64,000 bases of DNA from Streptomyces sclerotialus (GTDB lineage Bacteria; Actinomycetota; Actinomycetes; Streptomycetales; Streptomycetaceae), in assembly GCF_040907265.1 (NCBI RefSeq), contig NZ_JBFOHP010000002.1:868001-932000 (forward strand). The letters are read 5' to 3'. Position numbers and translations under genes: made by a program. How positions within the stretch are numbered: position 1 is the stretch's first letter; each line of letters opens with the position of its first letter. The notes beneath the pieces were generated by a model. That model had not been told where the DNA came from and searched no databases. It saw only the letters and a program-made list of their open reading frames with translations. This document shows positions 56,716 to 64,000 of the stretch, one piece after another.

Positions 56716-57681
56716 CTACAGCGCCCGCAGTTCGTCGAGCAGGTTCTTCTGGGCCCAGTCGATGAACGGTTCCTGCTGGTCCCCGCCGATCTGGACGAGG
56801 GCGACCTCGGTGAAGCCGGCGTCCGCGTAGGCCTTGACCGCCTTCACGTACGTCTCGACGTCGTCGCCGCAGGGGAACGCCTCGGCGATGTCCTCCTTGC
56901 GTACGTACTGCGTGGCGCCGCTGAAGCCGGACGGTCCTGGCAGCTCGCTGTTGACGGGCCAGCCGCCGACCATCCAGCGGAACTGGTCGTGCGCCCGGGC
57001 GATCGCCGCGTCCCGGTCGGTGTCGTACGAGACGGGGATCTGACCGACGCGCGGCTTGCCGGCGCCGCCGTGCTTGTCGAACTTCTCCAGCAGTTCGCGC
57101 TTCGGCTCCGTGGCGATGACCAGGTCGCCGAGGCGGCCCGCGATCGCGCAGGACCGGCCGCCGGACACCGCGACGCCGATCTGCGGCGGCTCGTCGGGCA
57201 GGTCCCACAGCATCGCCTGGTCCACGTCGAAGTACTCGCCGTGGTAGGTCACCTCGTCACCCGAGAACAGCGCCCGGATGATCTCGATGGCCTCCTCCAG
57301 CTTCTCCAGCCGGACCGGAGCCGTGGGCCAGCCCTGCCCGACGACGTGCTCGTTGAGGCTCTCGCCCGAGCCGAGGCCGAGCCGGAACCGGCCCTCCGCG
57401 AGCAGCTGCATCGTCGCGGCCTTCTGGGCGACGATCGCGGGGTGGTACCGGGTCGTGGGGCAGGTCACGTACGTCATCAGGGGAATGCGGGAGGTGGCCT
57501 GCGCCGCGGCGCCCAGGACGCTCCAGGCGTACGGGGCGTGGCCCTGGGATTCCAGCCAGGGGAAGTAATGGTCCGAGGTGACCGAGAAATCAAAACCGGC
57601 GCGTTCGGCCATGACCACATGGTCGACAAGTTCGCGCGGGCCCGCCTGCTCGGTCATCATCGTATAACCGATGTCCACCAT
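56716..57681 (-). CDS. LLM class F420-dependent oxidoreductase
   Basis: 321 aa; ATG 57681 with AAAGGTGA 7 bp upstream is preferred to the in-frame GTG 57687. TIM-barrel luciferase-like fold: DHVVMAERAGFDFSVTSDHY (~18-37), PYAWSVLGAAAQATSRI, TYVTCPTTRYHPAIVAQKAA, then the F420-phosphate region GRFRLGLGSGESLNEHV (~98-114) and GVAVSGGRSC. Closest in pattern to the F420 glucose-6-phosphate dehydrogenase-like group (TIGR03557 type). Reduced F420 chemistry on an unknown substrate. Divergent from the CDF transporter. Confidence 0.88.
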   Translation of the reverse strand: MVDIGYTMMTEQAGPRELVDHVVMAERAGFDFSVTSDHYFPWLESQGHAPYAWSVLGAAAQATSRIPLMTYVTCPTTRYHPAIVAQKAATMQLLAEGRFRLGLGSGESLNEHVVGQGWPTAPVRLEKLEEAIEIIRALFSGDEVTYHGEYFDVDQAMLWDLPDEPPQIGVAVSGGRSCAIAGRLGDLVIATEPKRELLEKFDKHGGAGKPRVGQIPVSYDTDRDAAIARAHDQFRWMVGGWPVNSELPGPSGFSGATQYVRKEDIAEAFPCGDDVETYVKAVKAYADAGFTEVALVQIGGDQQEPFIDWAQKNLLDELRAL

Positions 57682-57728
57682 CGTCACTCACCTTTTCGCC
57701 TTCGGTCCGGTTGCGGAAATGCCTCCGC

Positions 57729-57753
57729 GGTTCTCATTCATCGAACCGGGTAC
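57729..57753 (+). promoter_or_regulatory. Possible sigma-B-like promoter for the CDF gene
   Basis: GGTT (57729-57732), 15 bp, GGGTAC (57748-57753), 68 bp before the ATG at 57821. Perfect -10, relaxed -35. Confidence 0.35.
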
Positions 57754-57820
57754 ACGCTCCGTTGATGCGTATTACCGATCGATCGCAACCCTCGCGTCCC
57801 CCGAATGGCGGCGGTGATTC

Positions 57821-58777
57821 ATGGTGAAGCGAAAGGATTCCGACGGCCGTACCCGAGTGACCGTTGTCGTGGCACTCGCGGCGAATCTCCTCATCGCGCT
57901 CGCAAAGGCCGTCGGCGGTCTGCTGTCCGCCTCGCCCGCACTGCTGTCGGAGGCGGCGCATTCCGTGGCCGACAGTCTCAACGAGCTGTTCCTGCTCGCC
58001 GCGCTGCGCCGCAGCCGCCGTCCCGCCGACCGCCGTCACCCCTTCGGATACGGCATGGAGCGCTATTTCTGGGCGCTGCTGGCCGCGGTCGGCATTTTCG
58101 TGATGGGTGGCTGCTTCTCCTTCTTCCAGGGGGTCAGCGCGCTGCGGGAAGGCTCGCACGAGTCGCCGAGCGGCTACACGGCCGGTCTGATCGTCCTGGG
58201 CGTGGCGTTCGTCGCCGAGGGCAGTTCGCTGGTCCGGGCGGTGTACCAGCTGCGCGTCCAGAAGGCCGGGAGCAGTGATCCGGCGCTGCGGACGGTCCTC
58301 GCGGAGGACGGTGCGGCGGTGCTGGGGGTGCTGCTGGCGGCGGCCGGGATGGTGCTCCACCTGGTCACCGGTGAGGCGGTGTGGGAGGCGTCGGCGTCGT
58401 TCGCGATCGGGCTGCTGCTGGTGTACGTGGCGTACCGGCTCGGCAGGGAGGCCCGGGACAATCTGATCGGCCAGTCGGTCGACGCGGGGCTGCGGGAGAA
58501 CATCCGGGGGCTGCTGATCGGGCAGCCGGAGGTGGACAACGTGGCGGAGCTGCTGACCATGCGGCTCGGGGAGGAATCCTGGCTGCTGGCGGCCCGTATC
58601 GACCTGGCGCCGGGGCTGGACAGCGAGCGGGTCGAGCTGGTGTGTGTACGGATCAAGCGGGAGGTCGAGCGCACCTGGCCACAGGCCGATCATGTCTTCC
58701 TGGACATCACGGAGGCGCCGGCCGGTGCGGCGGGCGCGTCGGTGGCGGGTGACGTCTCGGGAGCGGGCCGCGGCTGA
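57821..58777 (+). CDS. Cation diffusion facilitator family transporter
   Basis: 318 aa. Six membrane helices and a cytoplasmic C-terminal domain (~210-300). TM2 metal site H47-x3-D51 in EAAHSVADSLNELF; the TM5 site reads E162-D163-G-A-A, an EDxxA variant of HxxxD. RRHPFGYGMERYFWA (72-86) is a family signature. H/D plus E/D ligands leave Zn, Mn or Fe possible; it exports the metal in exchange for H+. Shine-Dalgarno is weak (GGCGGTGA). Converges with the Mrp operon. Confidence 0.87.
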   Translation: MVKRKDSDGRTRVTVVVALAANLLIALAKAVGGLLSASPALLSEAAHSVADSLNELFLLAALRRSRRPADRRHPFGYGMERYFWALLAAVGIFVMGGCFSFFQGVSALREGSHESPSGYTAGLIVLGVAFVAEGSSLVRAVYQLRVQKAGSSDPALRTVLAEDGAAVLGVLLAAAGMVLHLVTGEAVWEASASFAIGLLLVYVAYRLGREARDNLIGQSVDAGLRENIRGLLIGQPEVDNVAELLTMRLGEESWLLAARIDLAPGLDSERVELVCVRIKREVERTWPQADHVFLDITEAPAGAAGASVAGDVSGAGRG

Positions 58778-58802
58778 GCTTCCGGGAAGACCGAGGGGTA
58801 CC

Positions 58803-60564
58803 TCAGAGCAGGCCGGTCAGGGTGAGTGCGGCCAGCAGTGCGGTGCCGGCCATGGTCCAGGCGACGTAGTCGCCGATGTGGCCGGAGTGCAGCAGCCGGA
58901 GCGGATTCAGCCAGTGGCGGCTGCGGGTGTGCTGGGGGTGGCGTACGGCGAGTACGGCGAGGCCCGTGGCGACGGCGGCGGAGAGCAGGCCGAGGAGCAG
59001 CCCGGCGGCTGACCAGTGGGGTGGCATGACGGCCACGGTGACGCCGGGCGCCGCTTCGTCGGCGGCGAGGGCCACCGCGGCGTGCAGGGCGGGTGTCACG
59101 CCGGCGAGAAGGGCCCCGGCGAGCAGTACACCGGGCACGGCGAGCATGGTGGCGGGTACGCGGGTCAGCTGCTGTTCGGTCTCCGGCTGTTCCCGCTCGC
59201 CGCTGGTCTCGCGTTCCGCGCCGTCGGCGGGTGGTGTCCCGAGGCCGCCGAAGACGCGGGCGGCGATGCGGAGTACCGCTCCCCCGGTGACGGCGGAGAC
59301 GAGGACGAACAGGGCGGTGAACCAGGGGCCGGCGGTTTCCTCGGTGACGGCTTTGCCCAGTCCGGTGCCGAAGGGCGGCAGTCCGGCGAGGGCGAGTGCG
59401 GCGGCGGTGAAGTAACCGGCGGTGAGGCGGAGTTCGCGGGCGCGGCCGTGCAGGGCGTACTCGTCGATGGAGCCGTAGCGGTCGAGGAGGATGCCGGCGC
59501 AGGCGAAGAGTGCGGCCTTCACGCCGGCGTGGCCGATGACGTAGAGGGTGATGCCGCTGGTGGCTTCGGGTGTCAGGAGGCCGAGGCCGATGAGGAAGAG
59601 GCCGGTGTGCGCGACGGTGGAGAAGGCCAGGAGCCGTTTGATGTGGCGCTGGTACCAGCACATGACGGCGCCGACGGCGGCGGAGAGCACGCCGAAGGTG
59701 AGGAGGGTGCGGGTGACGGCTTCGGGCGGGATGCCGCCGGGGCCGGCGAAGACGGTCCAGTAGACGCGTGCGGTGCCGTAGACGCCGAGTTCGACCATGA
59801 CGCCGGAGAGCAGCATGCAGACGGGGGTGGGGGCGACGGCGTGTGCGTCGGGGAGCCAGAAGTGGAAGGGGACGGCGGCGGCCTTGACCAGTAGTCCGGT
59901 GAGGAGGAGGACGAAGGAGCCGAGGACGAGTGCGTCGGGGGGCGCCGCGGGCGTCGAGTGCGGCGCCGATGTGGCGCATGGCGAGTTCGCCGGTGCGGGA
60001 GTAGAGCAGGGCGATGCCCATGAGCATGGCGTAGGCGCCGAGGGAGTTGACGACGCCGAAGGTGAGGCCGCCCTGGACGGCTTTGGCGGCCTCGACGCGG
60101 TAGCCGGTGAGGGCGTAGGCGACGACGCCCATGAGTTCGAAGAAGACGAAGGCGTTGAAGAGGTCGCCGGTGAGGACGAAGCCGCACATGCCGGCCTGGA
60201 AGAGGAGGACGAGGGCGGGGAAGGAGCCCGCGTGTTTGCGGGGTGGTTCGTCGAAGTAGCGCCAGGAGTAGATGAGGACGGCGAGGACGAGGAGGGAGAC
60301 CAGGGCCGCCGTGCCGAGGGCGAGGTGGTCGGCGTGGAGGACGATGCCGACGCTGTGTCCGTGGTGCGGGGTCCAGCCGCCGAGCCATTCGACGACGGGT
60401 GAGGGTGCGGTGAGCAGCAGGTACAGGGCGAGGGCCGCGGTGGTGGCGGCGACGGCGCTGCCGGCGGCTTCGGCGACGATGCGCGGTACGAAGCGGCCGG
60501 CGGCGACGAGGAGGGCTGCGCCCAGCAGGGGTGTGGCGATGACGAGGGGCAGCAGGTGGGTCAT
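58803..60564 (-). pseudogene. Mrp/Mnh antiporter subunit D-like (proton-conducting membrane protein), frameshifted at a G-run
   Basis: ATG 60564 overlaps the MnhC stop. First ~207 residues in one frame ([56 protein letters not shown]). At six Gs (59937-59942; C-run in the gene) the frame breaks; deleting one base continues as [20 protein letters not shown] and on to ...[20 protein letters not shown] at stop 58803. Total 586 aa, as expected for NuoM/MrpD-type subunits with K in TM5 and LVKAA. The internal start at 59816 would give a 337-aa fragment. Homopolymer error or real mutation cannot be told apart here. Confidence 0.82.
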
Positions 60565-60911
60565 CCGCGCAGCTCCGAGAGTTCGTCCGGGTCGAGGGTG
60601 TGGTGGCGTTTGGCGACCTGGATGACGAGGGCGAGGAGGAGGGCGGTGACGGTGGCGCCGACGACGACGTCGGTGAGGGCGAGGGCCTGGACGACGGGGT
60701 CGACGACGGGGCGGGAGCCGGGGGTGATGTCGGCGAGGACCGGAGCGGTGGCGTCGTCGCGGTAGCCGACGGCGAGCAGCAGGACGTAGGTGGCGGCCTG
60801 GCAGACGGCGAGGCAGCCGACGGCGTGGATGAGGTTGCGGCTGGTGGCGAGGCCGTGGCAGCCGACGAGGAAGATCCAGGCGGCGACGAGGTAGGGCAGT
60901 ACGTCCATCAT
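60561..60911 (-). CDS. mnhC: Mrp/Mnh antiporter subunit C (NuoK-like)
   Basis: 116 aa; ATG 60911 (tandem ATG) with GGAGG 8 bp upstream. Three helices: MDVLPYLVAAWIFLVGCHGL, HAVGCLAVCQAATYVLLLAV, and DPVVQALALTDVVVGATVTA, matching NuoK/MnhC with the conserved DPVVQALALTxIVI segment. ATGA overlap with the subunit D gene. Confidence 0.88.
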   Translation of the reverse strand: MMDVLPYLVAAWIFLVGCHGLATSRNLIHAVGCLAVCQAATYVLLLAVGYRDDATAPVLADITPGSRPVVDPVVQALALTDVVVGATVTALLLALVIQVAKRHHTLDPDELSELRG

Positions 60912-60933
60912 GGTGCGTGCCTCCTGTCCGCGG

Positions 60934-61674
60934 TCATTGTTCTTCTCCCTCCTCCTCGATCTCGACGGCCTGGTCCAGGAAGCGGGCGAGCAGTACGACG
61001 ACGGCGCAGGCGACTTCCATGCCGATGGCGGCGTTGAGCAGGGGGACGGTGCCGCCGGACGCGAGGGTGTTGAAGGTGCCGTGGGGCAGGACGTTGGCGA
61101 GGTAGGCGGAGCCGGCGAGCAGTGCGGCGGCGCCGGTGACGAGGTAGGCGGCCTCGCCTGCCGCGTCGCCCACTTCGAAGAGGCCGATGGGGCGGATGCG
61201 TTCGAGTGCGCGGTAGTCCACGGCGATGTAGAGCAGGTGGAGGGCGGTGGCCGCGACGACGCCGCCCTGGAAGCCGCCGCCGGGGGTGAGCTGGCCGTGG
61301 GCGACGATGTAGAGGCCGGTGACGAGGGTGACGGGGAGCAGGACGAGCGCGTAGCGGCGTACGGGTGCGGAGACGCGGGCGGGCGCCGGGGTGACCTGGC
61401 GTTCGTCGCGGGCCTGGCGGAGCAGGACGACGGTGCCGAGGACGGCGGCGAAGAGGATGGATTCCTCGCCGAGGGTGTCGAAGGCGCGCTGGTCGAAGTT
61501 GACGGCGGCGACGGCGTTGGCGGTGCGGTGGGCGAGGGCTTCGCGGACGGCGCGGTCGCCGTAGGGGTGGGTGGCGGTGCCGAAGGCGGGCAGTCGCAGG
61601 GCGGCGGTGACCAGGGTCGCGGCGACGCCGGTGAGTCCGAGGAGGAGTACCCACATGCGCAGTCGTCGGCTCAT
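60934..61674 (-). CDS. mnhB: Mrp/Mnh antiporter subunit B (MnhB domain)
   Basis: 246 aa. An N-terminal helix with TLGEESILFAAVLGTVVLLR (~66-85), the end of the MrpA-type hydrogenase-subunit-E-like piece, precedes the MnhB domain: LVTGLYIVAHGQLTPGGGFQ, then GGVVAATALHLLYIA, matching the P/GGGFQGG signature. Ends in an acidic tail. So part of MrpA's C-terminus (MbhE-like) is fused to MrpB. ATGA overlap with the DUF4040 gene. Confidence 0.85.
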   Translation of the reverse strand: MSRRLRMWVLLLGLTGVAATLVTAALRLPAFGTATHPYGDRAVREALAHRTANAVAAVNFDQRAFDTLGEESILFAAVLGTVVLLRQARDERQVTPAPARVSAPVRRYALVLLPVTLVTGLYIVAHGQLTPGGGFQGGVVAATALHLLYIAVDYRALERIRPIGLFEVGDAAGEAAYLVTGAAALLAGSAYLANVLPHGTFNTLASGGTVPLLNAAIGMEVACAVVVLLARFLDQAVEIEEEGEEQ

Positions 61675-61952
61675 CGGCCGTCCTCCGCTTCCTGTTCGGC
61701 GCGTACCTGGTCCAGGGAGCGGCGGCGGGCCTTGCGTACGGACAGCAGGATGAGCAGGGGGGTGAGGGCGGAGCCGACGGCGAGCTGGGAGAGGGCGACG
61801 TCGGGGGCCTGGAGGACGGTGAAGAGGAGGGTGAGGGTGAGGCCGAGGAGGGAGAGGGCGAGTGCCTGGCGGGCGGGTTCGCGGACCGCGACGGCTGCGG
61901 TGGCGGCCGCGGCGACGAGCAGCAGTGCGAGGGCGATGAGCAGGTCAGCCAT
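61671..61952 (-). CDS. DUF4040 (MbhD-like) antiporter subunit
   Basis: 93 aa, three helices: LIALALLLVAAAATAAVAVR, then LALSLLGLTLTLLFTVLQAP and DVALSQLAVGSALTPLLIL, with the DVALTQxxVG signature of DUF4040, the MrpA C-terminal segment. Starts inside the previous gene (8-bp overlap). Confidence 0.85.
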   Translation of the reverse strand: MADLLIALALLLVAAAATAAVAVREPARQALALSLLGLTLTLLFTVLQAPDVALSQLAVGSALTPLLILLSVRKARRRSLDQVRAEQEAEDGR

Positions 61953-62403
61953 GGTCGTCCGGCTCCTTCGGGCGGGCGCCGGCCAGGGCTTTGGCGGAGA
62001 TGATGTTGCCGCCGGCCAGGAGGGCGCCGATGACGAGGAGTTTGGCCAGGGAGCGGCCGGGGCCTTCGGCGACGCAGAGGGGCAGTAGGACGGCGGCGGT
62101 GGCGGTGAGCGCGAAGGCTGCGGTGAGGGGGCTCTGTGGTGGGTCGTCGCCCATTTCGGGGCCGAGGAGCCGGGCGTAGACGAGGGTGCCGACGGGGCCG
62201 AGGAGGGCGACGACCAGGGCCAGGTCGGTGTAGGGGGGCCGGTCGTAGCCGCGGGCGAGCAGCAGGAGGACGAGGCAGACGAGGAGGGTGCCGGTGTTCT
62301 GCGCGGCGACGCGGCGGCGCAGTGGTCCGGTGGCGACGCACCACAGGACGGGGGCGAGGCCGAGCGTCATGAGTGCGGCGGCGGCCGCGAGCCAGCCGTT
62401 CAC
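61945..62403 (-). CDS. MrpF-like subunit with extra C-terminal membrane segments
   Basis: 152 aa; GTG 62403 overlapping the previous stop. Residues ~10-85 read like MrpF: GPLRRRVAAQNTGTLLVCLV, then DLALVVALLGPVGTLVYARL. A further ~65 residues with two helices (TAAFALTATAAVLLPLCV; LAKLLVIGALLAGGNIISAK) may correspond to a shortened MrpG. Usual MrpF is about 90 aa, so this is a fusion or extension. Assignment of the second half is uncertain. Confidence 0.65.
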   Translation of the reverse strand: MNGWLAAAAALMTLGLAPVLWCVATGPLRRRVAAQNTGTLLVCLVLLLLARGYDRPPYTDLALVVALLGPVGTLVYARLLGPEMGDDPPQSPLTAAFALTATAAVLLPLCVAEGPGRSLAKLLVIGALLAGGNIISAKALAGARPKEPDDHG

Positions 62404-62600
62404 CGGTCGGTCACCGCCCGCCGGGCGGCCCCGGCGGCGACCGCGCCCACGAGGGAGACGGCGGCCCCGACCAGGGTCTCCAGGGGGTCGACGGTGGTGA
62501 TGAGGACCGTCCAGAGGGCGAAGAGGGCGGCCCACCACACCGCTGTCTCGGCCACGTTCCGGGCCCGGCCGTGTGCCGTGCCGCCGTCAGGACTCCGCAT
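62400..62600 (-). CDS. Small membrane protein, MrpE-like position
   Basis: 66 aa; ATG 62600 with AGAAGAGGCGG. Two hydrophobic stretches (TAVWWAALFALWTVLITTVD; LVGAAVSLVGAVAAGAARRA). It opens the antiporter operon, where MrpE often lies, and the first stretch resembles MrpE's start, but full MrpE is ~160 aa. Either a reduced MrpE or an unrelated small subunit. Confidence 0.6.
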   Translation of the reverse strand: MRSPDGGTAHGRARNVAETAVWWAALFALWTVLITTVDPLETLVGAAVSLVGAVAAGAARRAVTDR

Positions 62601-62642
62601 GTCCGCCTCTTCTCCGCCGACGCGTGGGCCGGGTACCCCGGG

Positions 62643-64000
62643 TCACAGGTGGTCGCGCGGGACTGTCTCGTTCCAGGTGCGGGAGAAGACCCGGCGGTCG
62701 CCTTCGTAGCCGTCGAGGGTGGCGTCGATGCAGAAGCAGTCCTCGCTGGACCAGAGGGCCTGGTGGGTGACGACGCGTACGTCCCAGTCACCGCGCCGGA
62801 AGCGCATGGTCCAGGTCGTCTCGCCGCGTACGGAGGTGAAGTCGTCGGCGACGGAGGTGTACCGCTCGTACGCGCGGCGGCCGACGTCGATGTCGGCCTC
62901 CTCGTAGCGTACGAGGCCGGCGTCCTTCACGATCTCCAGGGCGTTGTGGTAGTTGACCAGGTCGCGTTTGACGTCCCAGCGCTGTTCGACGGGGAGCAGC
63001 TGGGTGGTGGGGAGCGGCTCGGTGCCTTCGGGCTCGCCGAAGGCGGGGTCGGGCACGTCGTCGGGTACGTCGTTGGGGCGTACCGGCAGGGCGAGGGCGC
63101 TGGTGCCTTCGTAGACGGTGAGCCGGACGGGGCGGGGCGGCGGCCAGGCCAGCGGCCAGTAGGAGGTGGACAGGGAGAGGCGGAGCCGGTGGCCGGCGGG
63201 GAACGCCTGTGCCGTGCAGTTGAGCTGGACGGTGGCGCGGTAGCGGCGGCCGGGTTCGAGGGGTTCGGGTACGCCGGTGCCGTCCCGCCGGGTGAAGTTC
63301 AGCAGGCCGTAGGTGACGCGGGTGGCGCTGCCGTCGGGGGCCACGTCGGAGAGCCGGGCGGCGACCATGGCGACCGGTTCGGAGACGGAGACCTCCAGTT
63401 CGACGGTGGCGGTGCCGAGGATCTCCAGCGGTTCGGTGAGCGGGGGGCTGTCGAAGACGAGCGAGCCGCCGTCCTCTTCGCGCTGGTCGTACGGCAGGTC
63501 CGGGGGTGCGTTGTAGGAGGCCCACTTGCCGGCGAACTGGCCGACGGAGAGGGGGGACTCGACGGTGAGGGCGTCGCCGCGCACGGCGTCGTCGCGTTCC
63601 TCGTCCCGGGGCTGGTCCTCCCTGACCGTCTCGTCGGGCGGGCCGATGCGGTGCCGGGTGAGGGGGTGCACGCGGCGCTCGATGCGCGGGGAGGGCCAGA
63701 CGGGTTCGCCGACCCAGCGGCCGGGGCGTTCCTCGTAGGAGGTGGAGGGCGGCATGCTGTCCTGCATCCAGGTGCGGAGCATGGGGCCGTCCATGGCTCC
63801 GTTGTCGGCGCCCTTGAGCCAGTGGTCCCACCAGCGCACGACTTCCTGGAGGTAGCCGATGGCGGGGCCGGGTTCGCCGAGGTGGGGGAACTTGTGCGAC
63901 CAGGGGCCGATGAGTCCCCTGCGCGGTACGTCGAGGTTGCTGAGCAGGCGGCAGACGGCGTTGGAGTAGCCGTCGGCCCAGCCGCTGGAGGCCAGTACGG
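62643..64000 (-). CDS. CocE/NonD family hydrolase, X-Pro dipeptidyl-peptidase-like (5' end outside window)
   Basis: The last 452 residues of a large alpha/beta hydrolase. The visible part starts with VLASSGWADGYSNAV, then RRGLIGPWSHKFPH (S/H region with the catalytic His in GPWSHK), YLQEVVRWWDHWLKG, and a C-terminal jelly-roll domain: GTATVELEVSVSEPVAMVAA, TYGLLNFTRR, FPAGHRLRLSLSTSYWPLAW. That is the PepX C-terminal pattern of CocE/NonD esterases and Xaa-Pro peptidases. Nucleophile Ser and start codon lie beyond the window end. Substrate unknown. Not clearly linked to the antiporter genes 42 bp downstream. Confidence 0.88.
   Translation of the reverse strand, partial: VLASSGWADGYSNAVCRLLSNLDVPRRGLIGPWSHKFPHLGEPGPAIGYLQEVVRWWDHWLKGADNGAMDGPMLRTWMQDSMPPSTSYEERPGRWVGEPVWPSPRIERRVHPLTRHRIGPPDETVREDQPRDEERDDAVRGDALTVESPLSVGQFAGKWASYNAPPDLPYDQREEDGGSLVFDSPPLTEPLEILGTATVELEVSVSEPVAMVAARLSDVAPDGSATRVTYGLLNFTRRDGTGVPEPLEPGRRYRATVQLNCTAQAFPAGHRLRLSLSTSYWPLAWPPPRPVRLTVYEGTSALALPVRPNDVPDDVPDPAFGEPEGTEPLPTTQLLPVEQRWDVKRDLVNYHNALEIVKDAGLVRYEEADIDVGRRAYERYTSVADDFTSVRGETTWTMRFRRGDWDVRVVTHQALWSSEDCFCIDATLDGYEGDRRVFSRTWNETVPRDHL

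Noticed and set aside
58803..59816. The 337-aa frame as a separate antiporter gene with its own start
   Set aside because: It begins in the middle of a conserved NuoM/MrpD domain without a ribosome binding site; the upstream frame supplies the missing half.
1..64000. tRNA, rRNA, CRISPR array, prophage or insertion sequence
   Set aside because: I found no cloverleaf with a CCA or T-loop motif, no regularly spaced repeats, and no transposase or integrase-like product.

Overview
The window is high-GC DNA with GTG/ATG starts, strong AGGAGG-type ribosome binding sites, many 4-base stop/start overlaps and GC-only hairpins as terminators. Together with the gas vesicle gene order gvpO-A-F-G-Y-Z-J-L-S-K, the LPFR small protein, F420-dependent enzymes and DUF5709/DUF2267/SPW families, this points to Streptomyces or a close relative, probably a chromosomal accessory or stress region. 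I see no rRNA, tRNA, CRISPR array, insertion sequence or prophage.

Layout. 1-4.2 kb: a sugar-decoration group (carbamoyltransferase and UDP-xylose-synthase-like enzyme, divergent from a polysaccharide pyruvyl transferase), then an LPFR small protein and an HhH repair-like protein. 4.2-9 kb: an MFS pump, DUF5709, MarR, guanine deaminase and a small SAP-like protein. 9-17.2 kb: a leftward operon of FAD/Fe-S D-2-hydroxyacid dehydrogenase, pyruvate-oxidase-like TPP enzyme, enolase-superfamily enzyme and GH15 hydrolase. 17.3-24.2 kb: stress-type genes (hemerythrin, DUF2267, FAD-Rieske oxidoreductase, epimerase, DUF2795, Ku, SDR). 24.5-30 kb: ten gas vesicle genes. 30-33.8 kb: hemerythrin, SPW membrane protein, VOC protein, LigD-type phosphoesterase and ATP-dependent DNA ligase; with Ku these form most of a split NHEJ system. 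33.9-36.2 kb: CYP152-like P450, a charged small protein and a HAD phosphatase.

36.4-47 kb is an aromatic-acid catabolic island: pobA with a tandem IclR regulator, then a MarR regulator divergent from SDR, amidohydrolase, acyl-CoA ligase, MaoC hydratase, MHS transporter and secreted alpha/beta hydrolase. The gene set matches the couRMOLNT p-hydroxycinnamate pathway of Rhodococcus; PobA would then convert the released 4-hydroxybenzoate to protocatechuate. 47-53.4 kb: a second SAP-like protein, an isochorismatase-fold hydrolase and a three-subunit formate dehydrogenase. 53.4-57.7 kb: an amidohydrolase/decarboxylase, an SDR, a tandem Lrp regulator and an F420 LLM oxidoreductase. 57.8-64 kb: a CDF metal transporter, a reduced Mrp/Mbh-type antiporter operon and the C-terminal part of a CocE/NonD hydrolase.

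Points of interest: a bldA-type TTA codon in gvpY, the only one I found in the window, and a sigma-B-like promoter ahead of gvpO; a shared SAP/LEM-like module in Ku and two small basic proteins; a probable cou-pob lignin-monomer island with palindromic operators; an unusual four-enzyme operon at 9-17 kb; and two frameshifts (DNA ligase, MrpD), each in a G-homopolymer, which may be sequence errors. All calls come from reading the sequence; no database search was run.
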